DNA of 64,000 bases, from positions 124,001 through 188,000 of the forward strand of contig CANNFT010000006.1 in assembly GCA_947503895.1 (NCBI GenBank), given 5' to 3'. A program made the translations under genes and the position numbers. The notes beneath the pieces were generated by a model, which saw only the letters and a list, made by a program, of their open reading frames with translations, did not search any database and was not told the origin of the DNA. Origin of the DNA: an uncultured Saccharospirillaceae bacterium (GTDB taxonomy: Bacteria > Pseudomonadota > Gammaproteobacteria > Pseudomonadales > Oceanobacteraceae). This document shows, piece after piece, positions 45,178-54,254 of this stretch. Every line of letters begins with the position of its first letter. The stretch's first letter is position 1.

Positions 45178-45856
45178 TGAATTAACCTATAAACGCTCCG
45201 AAGCGATCCAAAAGCTATTCGGAATCAAGCTTACTGGCTTTGCTAAGTTCAAAGATAAAATTATTACGCTTGAAAATAAGGCGTGTATTCATTGCGAAAA
45301 TGAAATGGCAATGGGCGGTAAGCATAGCCGCGGAAAACGCTCTTATTTACCTAGCCAATTAAATCGCCTGCATAATGTGGTATTGATTGCAGGCTTCTAT
45401 TCTAAGCCTGCCATTGTTAAAGATGTCGCTGATAACCTTAGCCGTAGGCAAGAGCATGTTACGGCTTTGCGTGAGCTATTGGCTGGGCGTGAAAGGGTGG
45501 GTGATATTCAATTTGATGTTGCTGCCCTTGCAAGTTTTTTGGATCGTTTAGAGCTTTGCCAGTCCATTGATGATGAGCGCTTGCCTAATCCATTCATTAA
45601 ACTGCCTCAAGTGATTGATAATGGCACTGGTCAATTGCTGTCGGTACTTGATGTATACAGTGATGCCGATGTGCAGTTATCCAAAGTCGAGCGAATGCTG
45701 GCAGCCTATCTTAACCTCGATTTAGATGTTGCTTATAAATTGTCCAATGAATTAGATGCAGCTTCAGGCGTCTCTTTACAACTTAAGCAGCGTATTCAAC
45801 GAGATTATTGCGAAGCGCAACACTTCGACGATTTATTAGAAAGTTTTTTCAATTAG
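45161..45856 (+). CDS. Unknown 231-residue protein upstream of viperin
   Basis: A soluble, mostly helical protein without signal peptide. CIHC (about residues 43-46) followed by KHSRGKRSYLPSQLNRLH suggests a small basic zinc- or nucleic-acid-binding patch; the rest is helical and acidic. I recognise no family. It overlaps the Rap1a-like gene by 17 bases and ends 62 bases before the viperin gene. It is not a nucleotide kinase (no P-loop), unlike the partners of many prokaryotic viperins. It could be a new viperin-associated factor or simply a neighbour. Confidence 0.6.
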   Translation: MFVVLSELTYKRSEAIQKLFGIKLTGFAKFKDKIITLENKACIHCENEMAMGGKHSRGKRSYLPSQLNRLHNVVLIAGFYSKPAIVKDVADNLSRRQEHVTALRELLAGRERVGDIQFDVAALASFLDRLELCQSIDDERLPNPFIKLPQVIDNGTGQLLSVLDVYSDADVQLSKVERMLAAYLNLDLDVAYKLSNELDAASGVSLQLKQRIQRDYCEAQHFDDLLESFFN

Positions 45857-45862
45857 TGCTTT

Positions 45863-45914
45863 TTAGTGGATTCCACTAACTGAACCTATCTCCGTCATCA
45901 ACCAACGGAGATAG
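45863..45914 (+). promoter_or_regulatory. Double inverted repeat in viperin leader, second covers the RBS
   Basis: TTAGTGGA (45863-45870) and TCCACTAA (45872-45879) form a perfect palindrome with one central base. CTATCTCCGT (45886-45895) and ACGGAGATAG (45905-45914) form a 10-base perfect stem with a 9-base loop. The GGAG ribosome binding site (45907-45910) lies inside the second stem, 8 bases before the ATG at 45919, so the folded RNA would hide it. Confidence 0.8.
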
Positions 45915-45918
45915 ATCC

Positions 45919-46797
45919 ATGACACACTCAAATGAACTCGTAATCAACTTCCACATGACAGAAGCCTGTAACTACCGCTGCGATTACTGCTACGCAACGT
46001 GGGATTCAGGCTGCCATTCTAAAGAGCTGCACCGCATAGAAGGAGCGGTTGAGGCTCTTATCGATAAGCTCGCAGACTATTTCTTGAATAATAACCCGCT
46101 TAAAGACGCTATGGGCTATGGCTCAGTGAGGCTGAACTTTGCTGGGGGTGAGCCTATGTTACTTGGCAAGCGCTTCTGTGATGCATTGCTACATGCCAAA
46201 GCGAAGGGGTTTCGTACCTCTATCATCACTAATGCGGCTTTCTTGGATGATGACTGCTTGTTAGCGCTTTCACGCCATATTGATGTACTGGGCGTAAGCT
46301 TTGATAGCGCGGATGAAATCACGGCAAAAACCATTGGCCGCATGGACCGTAAAGGCGGTTGGATTAGCCCGATTAAATTAGCGCACATTGCATCGATGTA
46401 TCGTCAGTTAAATCCCTTTGGCGTGTTTAAAGTGAACACGGTCGTCAATCAGCACAACTGCCATGAATCGCTGGTGGATACCATGTTGATGGTGAATCCA
46501 GATAAATGGAAGCTTTTAAGGGTGCTACCTATTTACAATCATATTAAGCCTGTGAGTGATCGGCAGTTTAACGCTTTTGTTGATCGTCACGAGTTGTTCT
46601 CTCATCTAACCGTTGTTGAAGACAATCAAGATATGTTGGCCTCGTATCTGATGATTAACCCTGAGGGGTGTTTTTATCAAAATGGAGGTACTCAGTCGGG
46701 TTACATTATCAGTAAGCCAATTTTGGAGGTAGGCGTTAGGCAGGCCTTATCAGCAGTGCAATTCGATTTTGACAGCTTTTTAGGTCGTTATGCTTAG
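45919..46797 (+). CDS. Prokaryotic viperin, antiviral radical SAM protein
   Basis: A 292-residue radical SAM enzyme. The cluster motif CNYRCDYC gives CX3CX2C (Cys17, 21, 24), followed by FAGGEP (about 74-79), SFDS (about 126-129), KVNTVVN (about 170-176), KWKLLRVLPI (about 195-204) and YLMINPEGCFYQN (about 242-254). The last three blocks and the length mark the viperin clade rather than MoaA or other radical SAM families. Viperins convert CTP, GTP or UTP to the 3'-deoxy-3',4'-didehydro form that terminates viral RNA synthesis. Most studied bacterial homologues protect against phage; nucleotide preference cannot be read here. Its leader contains an RBS-covering hairpin, and a HicA-like gene follows 9 bases later. 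Confidence 0.92.
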   Translation: MTHSNELVINFHMTEACNYRCDYCYATWDSGCHSKELHRIEGAVEALIDKLADYFLNNNPLKDAMGYGSVRLNFAGGEPMLLGKRFCDALLHAKAKGFRTSIITNAAFLDDDCLLALSRHIDVLGVSFDSADEITAKTIGRMDRKGGWISPIKLAHIASMYRQLNPFGVFKVNTVVNQHNCHESLVDTMLMVNPDKWKLLRVLPIYNHIKPVSDRQFNAFVDRHELFSHLTVVEDNQDMLASYLMINPEGCFYQNGGTQSGYIISKPILEVGVRQALSAVQFDFDSFLGRYA

Positions 46798-46806
46798 GGG
46801 AGCGCT

Positions 46807-47037
46807 ATGTGTAAATATAGTGCTGATAAGGAGCTGAATAAATATGTTCGCGAATTGATCACTGATGGGTGGGTTTATGCTAGAAAAAAGAAACACGGCA
46901 GATTAAAAAGTCCATGCAATAAATGGGTTACAACGGTGCCTGGCTCACCTAGTGACGTTCGAGCTTTTCGAAATTTTAAGCAGGATATTGCTAGGTTTAC
47001 CAAGCGAAAGTTTAGTAAGCACTTGAAAAATGACTAA
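46807..47037 (+). CDS. HicA-like small basic protein
   Basis: A 76-residue basic protein following the viperin stop by 9 bases with AGGGGAG upstream. The pattern GWVYARKKKHGRL...WVTTVPGSPSDVRAFRNFKQDI recalls the dsRBD-like HicA mRNA interferase fold (catalytic His in a K-H/G-S-H context, then VTVP and SPSD). The canonical GSH triplet is not intact (KHGRL instead), and no HicB antitoxin partner lies next to it. It may be a HicA relative with another role, perhaps RNA binding. Family call is tentative. Confidence 0.5.
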   Translation: MCKYSADKELNKYVRELITDGWVYARKKKHGRLKSPCNKWVTTVPGSPSDVRAFRNFKQDIARFTKRKFSKHLKND

Positions 47038-47178
47038 GGTTCAGGCGTAGCGGAAATTGATTGGGCGCTTTTCTTTAATTGTAATTCTTGGAGGAAAAGT
47101 TTCAGAATATTGCCTAATTACCCGCATTAAATTGTATGTAGTTCAGACTTTTCTTCACCCCATTACTCTCTCAAAAAA

Positions 47179-47207
47179 AATACCAATCAGCCTTGCTGAT
47201 TGGTATT
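47179..47207 (-). terminator. Rho-independent terminator after gatB
   Basis: AATACCAATCAG and CTGATTGGTATT pair perfectly around 5 bases; read on the minus strand the stem is followed by eight T. It lies 46 bases past the gatB stop and also marks the right edge of the accessory island. Confidence 0.9.
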
Positions 47208-47252
47208 CGCTTGTAAGCGGTTTTTATATTGGACCACTAAATTATTAACGCA

Positions 47253-48719
47253 TTAGCATTTTTCATCTAGCTTGGTTTTCAGTACGCTGTTTACCATGCC
47301 TGGATTGGCTGAGCCTTTACTGGCTTTCATCACCTGCCCAACAAAGAAACCTAGCATTTTGCCGCGCTTGTCTTCTGCGGCGGCTACGTAGTTATCAACT
47401 TGAGCCTGATTGTTCGCCAGCACTTCGTCGACGATGCTTTCGATTGCACCGCTGTCCTGCACTTGCTTTATGCCCAGTGATTCAATGAGTGCGTCAACGT
47501 CATCGCTTTGTTTTTCCCATAAGCTTTGGAATAACGTCTTTGCCCCTTTACCATTGATGGTTTCATCTTTGAGCCTTAACAACATCGCACCTAAGACTTC
47601 TGCTGATATCGGGCATGCTTGAATGGAAACATCGCTTTTGTTCATGGCCGCTGATAGTTCACCCATTACCCAGTTGGTGGCCAGTTTATAGTCGCCACAC
47701 TTTTCCGCAACGGTTTCAAAATACGCGGCCAATTCTCGTGAGGCAGTCAGAACCGAAGCATCGTATTCAGACAGTTTATGGTCATCCATAAAGCGCTGCT
47801 TTTTCTGATCGGGTAGCTCTGGCAGGTGGCTGCGAATGGCTTCGATATAGTCATCATCAATAACCACTGGCAGCAAATCTGGGCATGGGAAATAGCGGTA
47901 GTCGTTGGCAACTTCTTTCGAGCGCATGGAGCGTGTTTCATTTTTGTTTGGATCGTATAAACGGGTTTCTTGAACGATGCTTCCACCGTCTTCCAAAATA
48001 TCGCGTTGACGCTCGATTTCACAATTAATGGCTTGTTCCACAAAACGGAAACTGTTGACGTTTTTAATTTCGGTACGTGTGCCAAATTCTTCTTGGCCTT
48101 TTGGACGCAAAGAAACGTTGCAGTCGCAGCGCATCGATCCTTGTGAAAGGTCTCCGTCGCAAATGCCCAGATAAGTGACAATGCTGTGCATTTTTTTGAA
48201 ATAGGCGACGGCTTCTTTTGCGTTGCGCATTTCAGGTTCGGAAACAATTTCAATTAACGGCGTGCCGGCTCGGTTTAAATCGATGCCTGACATGCCTTGG
48301 AAATCTTCGTGTAATGACTTACCTGCATCTTCTTCAAGATGAGCACGGGTGACATTAATGCGTTTTGTCACGCCTTTGTCGGGGCCATCTTCTAATGTAA
48401 TGTCGATGTGACCCATGCCAACAATTGGGTGATGCAATTGCGTGGTTTGGTAACCCTTAGGTGAGTCAGGGTAAAAATAGTTTTTACGATCAAACACTGA
48501 CACTTTGCCAATCTCAGCATCGATGGCGCAACCAAACTGCACTGCCATATTGAGTGCTTCTTTATTAAATACGGGCAATACGCCGGGTAAACCCAAATCT
48601 ACCAGTGAAGCCTGCGTATTGGGTTCTGCACCAAATGCGGTGCTGGAACCTGAAAATATTTTTGATTTTGTGGCCAATTGAGCATGTATCTCAAGGCCGA
48701 TCACTACTTCCCATTCCAT
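47253..48719 (-). CDS. gatB: Aspartyl/glutamyl-tRNA amidotransferase subunit B
   Basis: A 488-residue GatB with the typical opening [23 protein letters not shown], the signature block [18 protein letters not shown] (about residues 87-105), [14 protein letters not shown] and the C-terminal YqeY-like tail domain ending [13 protein letters not shown] precedes the ATG. GatB is the kinase and tRNA-binding subunit of the GatCAB amidotransferase, converting Glu-tRNA(Gln) or Asp-tRNA(Asn) to the amidated form. Last gene of the gatC-gatA-gatB operon. Confidence 0.98.
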   Translation of the reverse strand: MEWEVVIGLEIHAQLATKSKIFSGSSTAFGAEPNTQASLVDLGLPGVLPVFNKEALNMAVQFGCAIDAEIGKVSVFDRKNYFYPDSPKGYQTTQLHHPIVGMGHIDITLEDGPDKGVTKRINVTRAHLEEDAGKSLHEDFQGMSGIDLNRAGTPLIEIVSEPEMRNAKEAVAYFKKMHSIVTYLGICDGDLSQGSMRCDCNVSLRPKGQEEFGTRTEIKNVNSFRFVEQAINCEIERQRDILEDGGSIVQETRLYDPNKNETRSMRSKEVANDYRYFPCPDLLPVVIDDDYIEAIRSHLPELPDQKKQRFMDDHKLSEYDASVLTASRELAAYFETVAEKCGDYKLATNWVMGELSAAMNKSDVSIQACPISAEVLGAMLLRLKDETINGKGAKTLFQSLWEKQSDDVDALIESLGIKQVQDSGAIESIVDEVLANNQAQVDNYVAAAEDKRGKMLGFFVGQVMKASKGSANPGMVNSVLKTKLDEKC

Positions 48720-48788
48720 GATGGTCTCCTGCTAAAGGGTATCGAGACGGTGAATAAACCCATTCAGCCGTCTCGGAGTGCCTTGAAT

Positions 48789-50261
48789 TTAACGGTTACT
48801 GTCGATGCCTGCTGGCGCTTCTTTATGAAAGTCGGTGGCGGTTTGAAATTGGTGGGCCATATTCAACATGCCGGCTTCGTTCCAATAGTTACCTATAATT
48901 TGTAAACCCACAGGTAGGTTGTTTACTTTACCCGCGGGAATAGACATGCCGGGTAAACCCGCGAGGTTTAATGCAATGGTAAATACGTCTTCCATATACA
49001 TCTCAACAGGATCACCGGTTTTTTCACCGGTTTTGAAAGCTGGCGTCGGCGTTGTGGGGCTCATGATGAAGTCAACATCATTAAATGCGGCGACAAAATC
49101 ATTTTTAATTAAGCGTCGGATTTTTTGCGCTTTGACATAATAAGCATCGTAAAAGCCCGTCGATAACGCATAAGTTCCGACCATAATACGGCGTTTTACT
49201 TCTGCACCGAAACCTTCTCCACGACTGCGCTTGTATAGGTCTTCTAAATCTTTAGGGTCTTCACAGCGCACACCAAAGCGCACACCGTCCATGCGCGATA
49301 AGTTGGCTGAACATTCGGCAGGTGCGACAACGTAATAAGCAGGAATGCCCAGCCCAGTGTTTGGCAGACTGATTTCTTTAATAGTGCATCCCAGCTTTTC
49401 AAACTCGGCAATGGCGCTACGCACGACGCTTGCCATCTCGGGGTCTAAATTTTCTGGGAAATATTCTTTGGGTAGCCCAATGACTTTACCTTTAATGTCG
49501 TCATTCAACGTAGCCGTGTAGTCCGGTACGGGTTGTTCAATGGAGGTGCTGTCTTTTTCATCAAAGCTGGCCATCACATTGAGCATCATGGCGGCATCTT
49601 CTGCTGTTTGTGCAATGGGCCCAGCTTGATCAAGTGAGGAAGCATAAGCCACCATACCCCAGCGAGAGCAACGACCATAAGTGGGTTTTAATCCCGTTAA
49701 GCCGGTAAATGCAGCTGGTTGACGAATGGAACCGCCTGTATCGGTGGCGGTGGCTGCGGGTACTAAGCGTGCTGCCACGGCAGCGGCTGATCCACCGGAT
49801 GAACCGCCCGGAACTCGCTCTAAGTCCCATGGGTTTTTAACGGCACCGAAATAGGAATTTTCATTGGAGGACCCCATGGCAAATTCGTCCATGTTGGTTT
49901 TACCCAAACAGACGGCACCTTCTTTTTTGAAGTTCTCTACGATCGTCGCGTCATAGGGCGGTACAAAGTTGCTCAGAATCTTTGAACCACAAGTGGTTAA
50001 TGTTCCATCGGTACACAATAAATCTTTATGTGCAATCGGGACACCTGTCCACGCAGTGGCATTGCCAGCTGCGCGGCGTTCATCTGCTGCTTTTGCCTCG
50101 GCGAGGGCGAGTTCTTCATTGACAGTGATGAAGCTATTAAGGCCGTTTTCGCCTTGATCCAGTTGTTTTATTCTATCTAAGTAATGTTGGGTGATTTCAA
50201 CGCTGGTAAATTCACCCGCTTCTAGGCCCTTGGATATTTGGGCAAGCGTTAGGTTTTGCAT
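48789..50261 (-). CDS. gatA: Aspartyl/glutamyl-tRNA amidotransferase subunit A
   Basis: A 490-residue amidase-signature enzyme. The Ser-cisSer-Lys triad lies in HKDLLC (about residue 78) and the Gly/Ser-rich [13 protein letters not shown] region (about 147-180, including [13 protein letters not shown]). It releases ammonia from glutamine for GatB. The ATG at 50261 is preferred: GAGG lies 8 bases upstream, whereas an earlier in-frame start would overlap the gatC stop. Confidence 0.98.
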   Translation of the reverse strand: MQNLTLAQISKGLEAGEFTSVEITQHYLDRIKQLDQGENGLNSFITVNEELALAEAKAADERRAAGNATAWTGVPIAHKDLLCTDGTLTTCGSKILSNFVPPYDATIVENFKKEGAVCLGKTNMDEFAMGSSNENSYFGAVKNPWDLERVPGGSSGGSAAAVAARLVPAATATDTGGSIRQPAAFTGLTGLKPTYGRCSRWGMVAYASSLDQAGPIAQTAEDAAMMLNVMASFDEKDSTSIEQPVPDYTATLNDDIKGKVIGLPKEYFPENLDPEMASVVRSAIAEFEKLGCTIKEISLPNTGLGIPAYYVVAPAECSANLSRMDGVRFGVRCEDPKDLEDLYKRSRGEGFGAEVKRRIMVGTYALSTGFYDAYYVKAQKIRRLIKNDFVAAFNDVDFIMSPTTPTPAFKTGEKTGDPVEMYMEDVFTIALNLAGLPGMSIPAGKVNNLPVGLQIIGNYWNEAGMLNMAHQFQTATDFHKEAPAGIDSNR

Positions 50262-50277
50262 AGGGTTGCCTCGTGAA

Positions 50278-50565
50278 TCACTCAATGACTTTAGGTACTA
50301 GAAATAGGCCTTCTTCTTTGGCCGGTGCACATTGCATATACTTTTCGCGTTGATTCGTTTCTGTGACTTCATCAGCACGAAGACGTTGAACGGCGTCTGT
50401 TGGGTGAGCCAACGGCTGCACGTCATCGGTATTGACGGCATTCATTTGCTCTACCAATTCTAAAATATTGCTGAGTTCTTGCTGATACTGCGGAATGTCG
50501 TTTTCTGCAATCGCAAGGCGGGCTAAGTCCGCAATGTTTGGGATATCTGAACGGTCGAGCGCCAT
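50278..50565 (-). CDS. gatC: Aspartyl/glutamyl-tRNA amidotransferase subunit C
   Basis: A 95-residue GatC: helix-forming N-terminus (IADLARLAI), the [22 protein letters not shown] segment, and the C-terminal RADEV...[15 protein letters not shown] typical of the family. It wraps around GatA and GatB as a stabilising chaperone. First gene of gatCAB and divergent from mreB, with about 165 bases of shared control region. Confidence 0.97.
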   Translation of the reverse strand: MALDRSDIPNIADLARLAIAENDIPQYQQELSNILELVEQMNAVNTDDVQPLAHPTDAVQRLRADEVTETNQREKYMQCAPAKEEGLFLVPKVIE

Positions 50566-50648
50566 GATTATCTCTCTGTTGATGATGGATGGGGCCGGTG
50601 CACGAATCGATAACGGCCCATTCCCCCTGAAAAAGGGGCATAAGTTAA

Positions 50649-51773
<1,125 letters not shown>

Positions 51774-52081
51774 CTTAGATTGGCTCATTACGGATGTAGT
51801 TTTTGGTGGATACTGGATCAAAAACTACAGACTGACCTGATCATAAAAAGTACGTCATCGCCAAAGTCATCCAACTGACTGGCGTTTGTCGTGCTCAATA
51901 TATAGCCATTTTCGCATCGAAGTCTCTTCAAGAGCACAATCCTCGCAATCAAATGTATTCGTTTCCCGCCTAATTTACTAAACTCTACCCATCTAATCAT
52001 TCACCCGCTGTATTCATGATGAACGAATGCATCGCTTTTCGATTGATTGTTTTTTAAGCGCGGGAAATTTGTAACGGGAGT
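51774..52081. other. 308-base mreB-mreC gap with a 10-base inverted repeat
   Basis: GTAGTTTTTG (51796-51805) and CAAAAACTAC (51819-51828) are exact complements 23 bases after the mreB stop. This could attenuate transcription between mreB and mreC. No gene seen; an internal promoter for mreC is possible but not identified. Confidence 0.55.
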
Positions 52082-53128
52082 TTGACCATCAAGGGTATTT
52101 TTTCTTCTGGACCTACATTGGGTTATCGCCTTGTCTTTGTGGTTATTTTATCCGTGGGTTTGATGTTGTCCGACAAGTACCTTTCTCCAACCGAATACTT
52201 GCGTACGGGTTTAGGGTACTTGGTGACGCCGGTTCAATTTATCGCCGCCCTGCCAAGCCAAATTGGTGGTTGGGCTGGCGAAACGGCACGCAGTCACAGT
52301 GATCTCGTCGAAGATAATTTAAGGCTGCAAACCGAATCTCTCATTCTTAAGCAAAAAGTTCAGCAAATGGCCGCGCTACGTGCAGAAAATAACCAACTGC
52401 GTGAATTGCTGAATGCATCTGAGCAGGTAGACGACAGCGTGCTCGTCGCTGAATTAATCGGTGTTGATCCAGACCCTTACACGCATCATGTAATCTTGAA
52501 TAAAGGTGCAAAGCACGGTGTTTTTAAAGGTCAGCCCATCTTGGATGCGCAAGGATTAATGGGCCAAGTCATAGAGGTTTTACCCGTTACCAGTCGGGTT
52601 ATTTTGATAGCTGATCGTAACCACGCCATTCCAGTACAGGTCAATCGTAATGGCGTACGTGCGATTGCAGTTGGCTCAGGTTTGCTGGACGAATTAACGC
52701 TCATTTATGTGCCGGATACTGCCGATATTAAAGCGGGTGATTTATTAATGAGCAGTGGGCTGGGTGATCGTTTTCCTAAAGGGTATCCTGTGGGGGAGAT
52801 CAGCAGTGTGGAGCATGATCCCGGTGAGGCATTTGCCATTGTCAAAGCGCGCCCGTCAGCAAAGCTGGATCGCAGTCGCTACGTTTTACTTGTGTTCTCC
52901 AAAAATAGTCAATTACCTGAAATAAAAGTGGTGCCGCCCACCGAACCGTCCGAAGAAGATACCGAACAAGAGCCGGTTTCTGTGGAGGGTGCGCCACTGG
53001 CGAATACCTCAAATGATGCCAACCCTCAGGACGGTGCAGTGGTATCGTCGCCGGCTTTACCGTCAGAATCGCCAAATTCGACAGAGCTTCAGTTGCCCCA
53101 AGCCGTCGCAGAAGGAGGGTTGAATTGA
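52082..53128 (+). CDS. mreC: Rod shape-determining protein MreC
   Basis: A 348-residue protein with a short cytoplasmic N-terminus (SSGPTLGYRL), one transmembrane helix (about residues 15-32), a coiled coil (about 70-105, ENLRLQTES) and the beta-barrel MreC domain (about 115-270), then a Pro/Ser-rich tail. It bridges MreB to penicillin-binding proteins in the periplasm. No ATG is available before the transmembrane helix: an in-frame stop at 52055-52057 leaves only the TTG at 52082, with GGGAG close by. The stop overlaps the mreD start. Confidence 0.95.
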   Translation: MTIKGIFSSGPTLGYRLVFVVILSVGLMLSDKYLSPTEYLRTGLGYLVTPVQFIAALPSQIGGWAGETARSHSDLVEDNLRLQTESLILKQKVQQMAALRAENNQLRELLNASEQVDDSVLVAELIGVDPDPYTHHVILNKGAKHGVFKGQPILDAQGLMGQVIEVLPVTSRVILIADRNHAIPVQVNRNGVRAIAVGSGLLDELTLIYVPDTADIKAGDLLMSSGLGDRFPKGYPVGEISSVEHDPGEAFAIVKARPSAKLDRSRYVLLVFSKNSQLPEIKVVPPTEPSEEDTEQEPVSVEGAPLANTSNDANPQDGAVVSSPALPSESPNSTELQLPQAVAEGGLN

Positions 53129-53595
53129 TGCGCACCTATGGATTGATATTGATCAGCTTCTTCGTGGCGATGGTGTTGGCGGTCTTTCCCATGCCAGAAC
53201 TATTGAATTATGTTCGCCCTGAATGGGTTGCCATGACCTTAATATTTTGGGTTCTCGCGATGCCCACTAAATCCGGTATTTTACTGGGCTTCTGCATGGG
53301 ACTATTGCTGGATGTGTTAGAGGGGCACACACTAGGACAAAGTGCTTTGGCTATGGGATTGCTTGGGTATTTATGCCAAGTGCTCTATCCCAGATTACGG
53401 TTGTACTTACCGATTCAGCAAAGTTTAATGGTATTCGTGTTGGTGGGTTTATATCAGTTGGTGAATTATTGGGCGGAGTCGATGTTGGTGGGTCAAACAG
53501 AAACCGTACTACTGTCACCAGCCTTAGGCAGTGCGGTGCTATGGCCCATTTGGCATGGAATATTGCATTGGATTCGCATGTCCATGCGGGTTTAG
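53128..53595 (+). CDS. mreD: Rod shape-determining protein MreD
   Basis: A 155-residue polytopic membrane protein with five to six hydrophobic segments and the MreD pattern PEWVAMTLIFWVLAMP (about residues 30-45) and GFCMGLLLDVLEG. The start ATG (53128) shares a base with the mreC TGA stop, showing translational coupling. It completes the elongasome membrane module with MreC. Confidence 0.95.
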   Translation: MRTYGLILISFFVAMVLAVFPMPELLNYVRPEWVAMTLIFWVLAMPTKSGILLGFCMGLLLDVLEGHTLGQSALAMGLLGYLCQVLYPRLRLYLPIQQSLMVFVLVGLYQLVNYWAESMLVGQTETVLLSPALGSAVLWPIWHGILHWIRMSMRV

Positions 53596-53663
53596 CTAGA
53601 ACTTCTAAACACAGTCACTCAAGGCGGACGTCGAATCCGCTGACGATAGAACATGAGAAAAAC

Positions 53664-54239
53664 GTGGCAAATCTGGTATTAGCATCGGGTTCTCCCAGAA
53701 GGCGAGAACTGTTAGAACAAATTGGCGTCCAAATTCGTACTTGCCCCGTCGATATTGATGAGCGTGTCCAAGCAGGTGAGTCAGCCGAAACCTATGTTGT
53801 TCGTTTGGCCAAAGAGAAGGCGGAAGCCGGCTTGGCATTTGCTGAAGGACTGCCTGTTCTGGGGTCGGACACCAGTGTCGTGATTGCCGGCGAAATATTA
53901 GGCAAGCCCAGCTCATTAGAAGATGCTCATGGCATGTTGCGGCGTTTATCGGCCCAATGCCATGATGTGATGACGGCGGTAGCCGTTGTCAATGAGAATG
54001 AATGTTACTCTGTGCTGGTCAAAACCCAAGTTCGTTTTAGAGCACTGAGTGAACAAGAAATACAAGACTACTGCGCCACAGGCGAGCCCATGGATAAAGC
54101 GGGAGCCTATGGCATTCAAGGTCTTGGAGCAGTATTTGTCGAACATATCGAGGGTAGCTACTCGGGTGTAGTGGGTCTGCCACTCACAGAAACCGCAGCC
54201 TTATTAAAAAAAATAAACGTGCCCATTTGGGGCCAATAA
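53664..54239 (+). CDS. Maf-like nucleoside triphosphate pyrophosphatase
   Basis: A 191-residue Maf protein; start taken at GTG 53664, giving VANLVLASGSPRRRELL, the exact family N-terminus. SGSPRR binds the phosphate; VLGSDTSV (about residues 68-75) holds the catalytic Asp; KAGAYGIQGLGAVFVE (about 148-163) is the second conserved block. Maf proteins hydrolyse dTTP/UTP or modified nucleotides to monophosphates. No ATG fits; the extra upstream frame overlaps mreD and is not family-like. It lies between mreD and rng, as in relatives. Confidence 0.95.
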   Translation: MANLVLASGSPRRRELLEQIGVQIRTCPVDIDERVQAGESAETYVVRLAKEKAEAGLAFAEGLPVLGSDTSVVIAGEILGKPSSLEDAHGMLRRLSAQCHDVMTAVAVVNENECYSVLVKTQVRFRALSEQEIQDYCATGEPMDKAGAYGIQGLGAVFVEHIEGSYSGVVGLPLTETAALLKKINVPIWGQ

Positions 54240-54254
54240 AGAATAGACAGGACT

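Noticed and set aside
47057..47248. 63-codon plus-strand frame after the HicA-like gene
   Set aside because: It runs through the gatB terminator hairpin and has no family resemblance.
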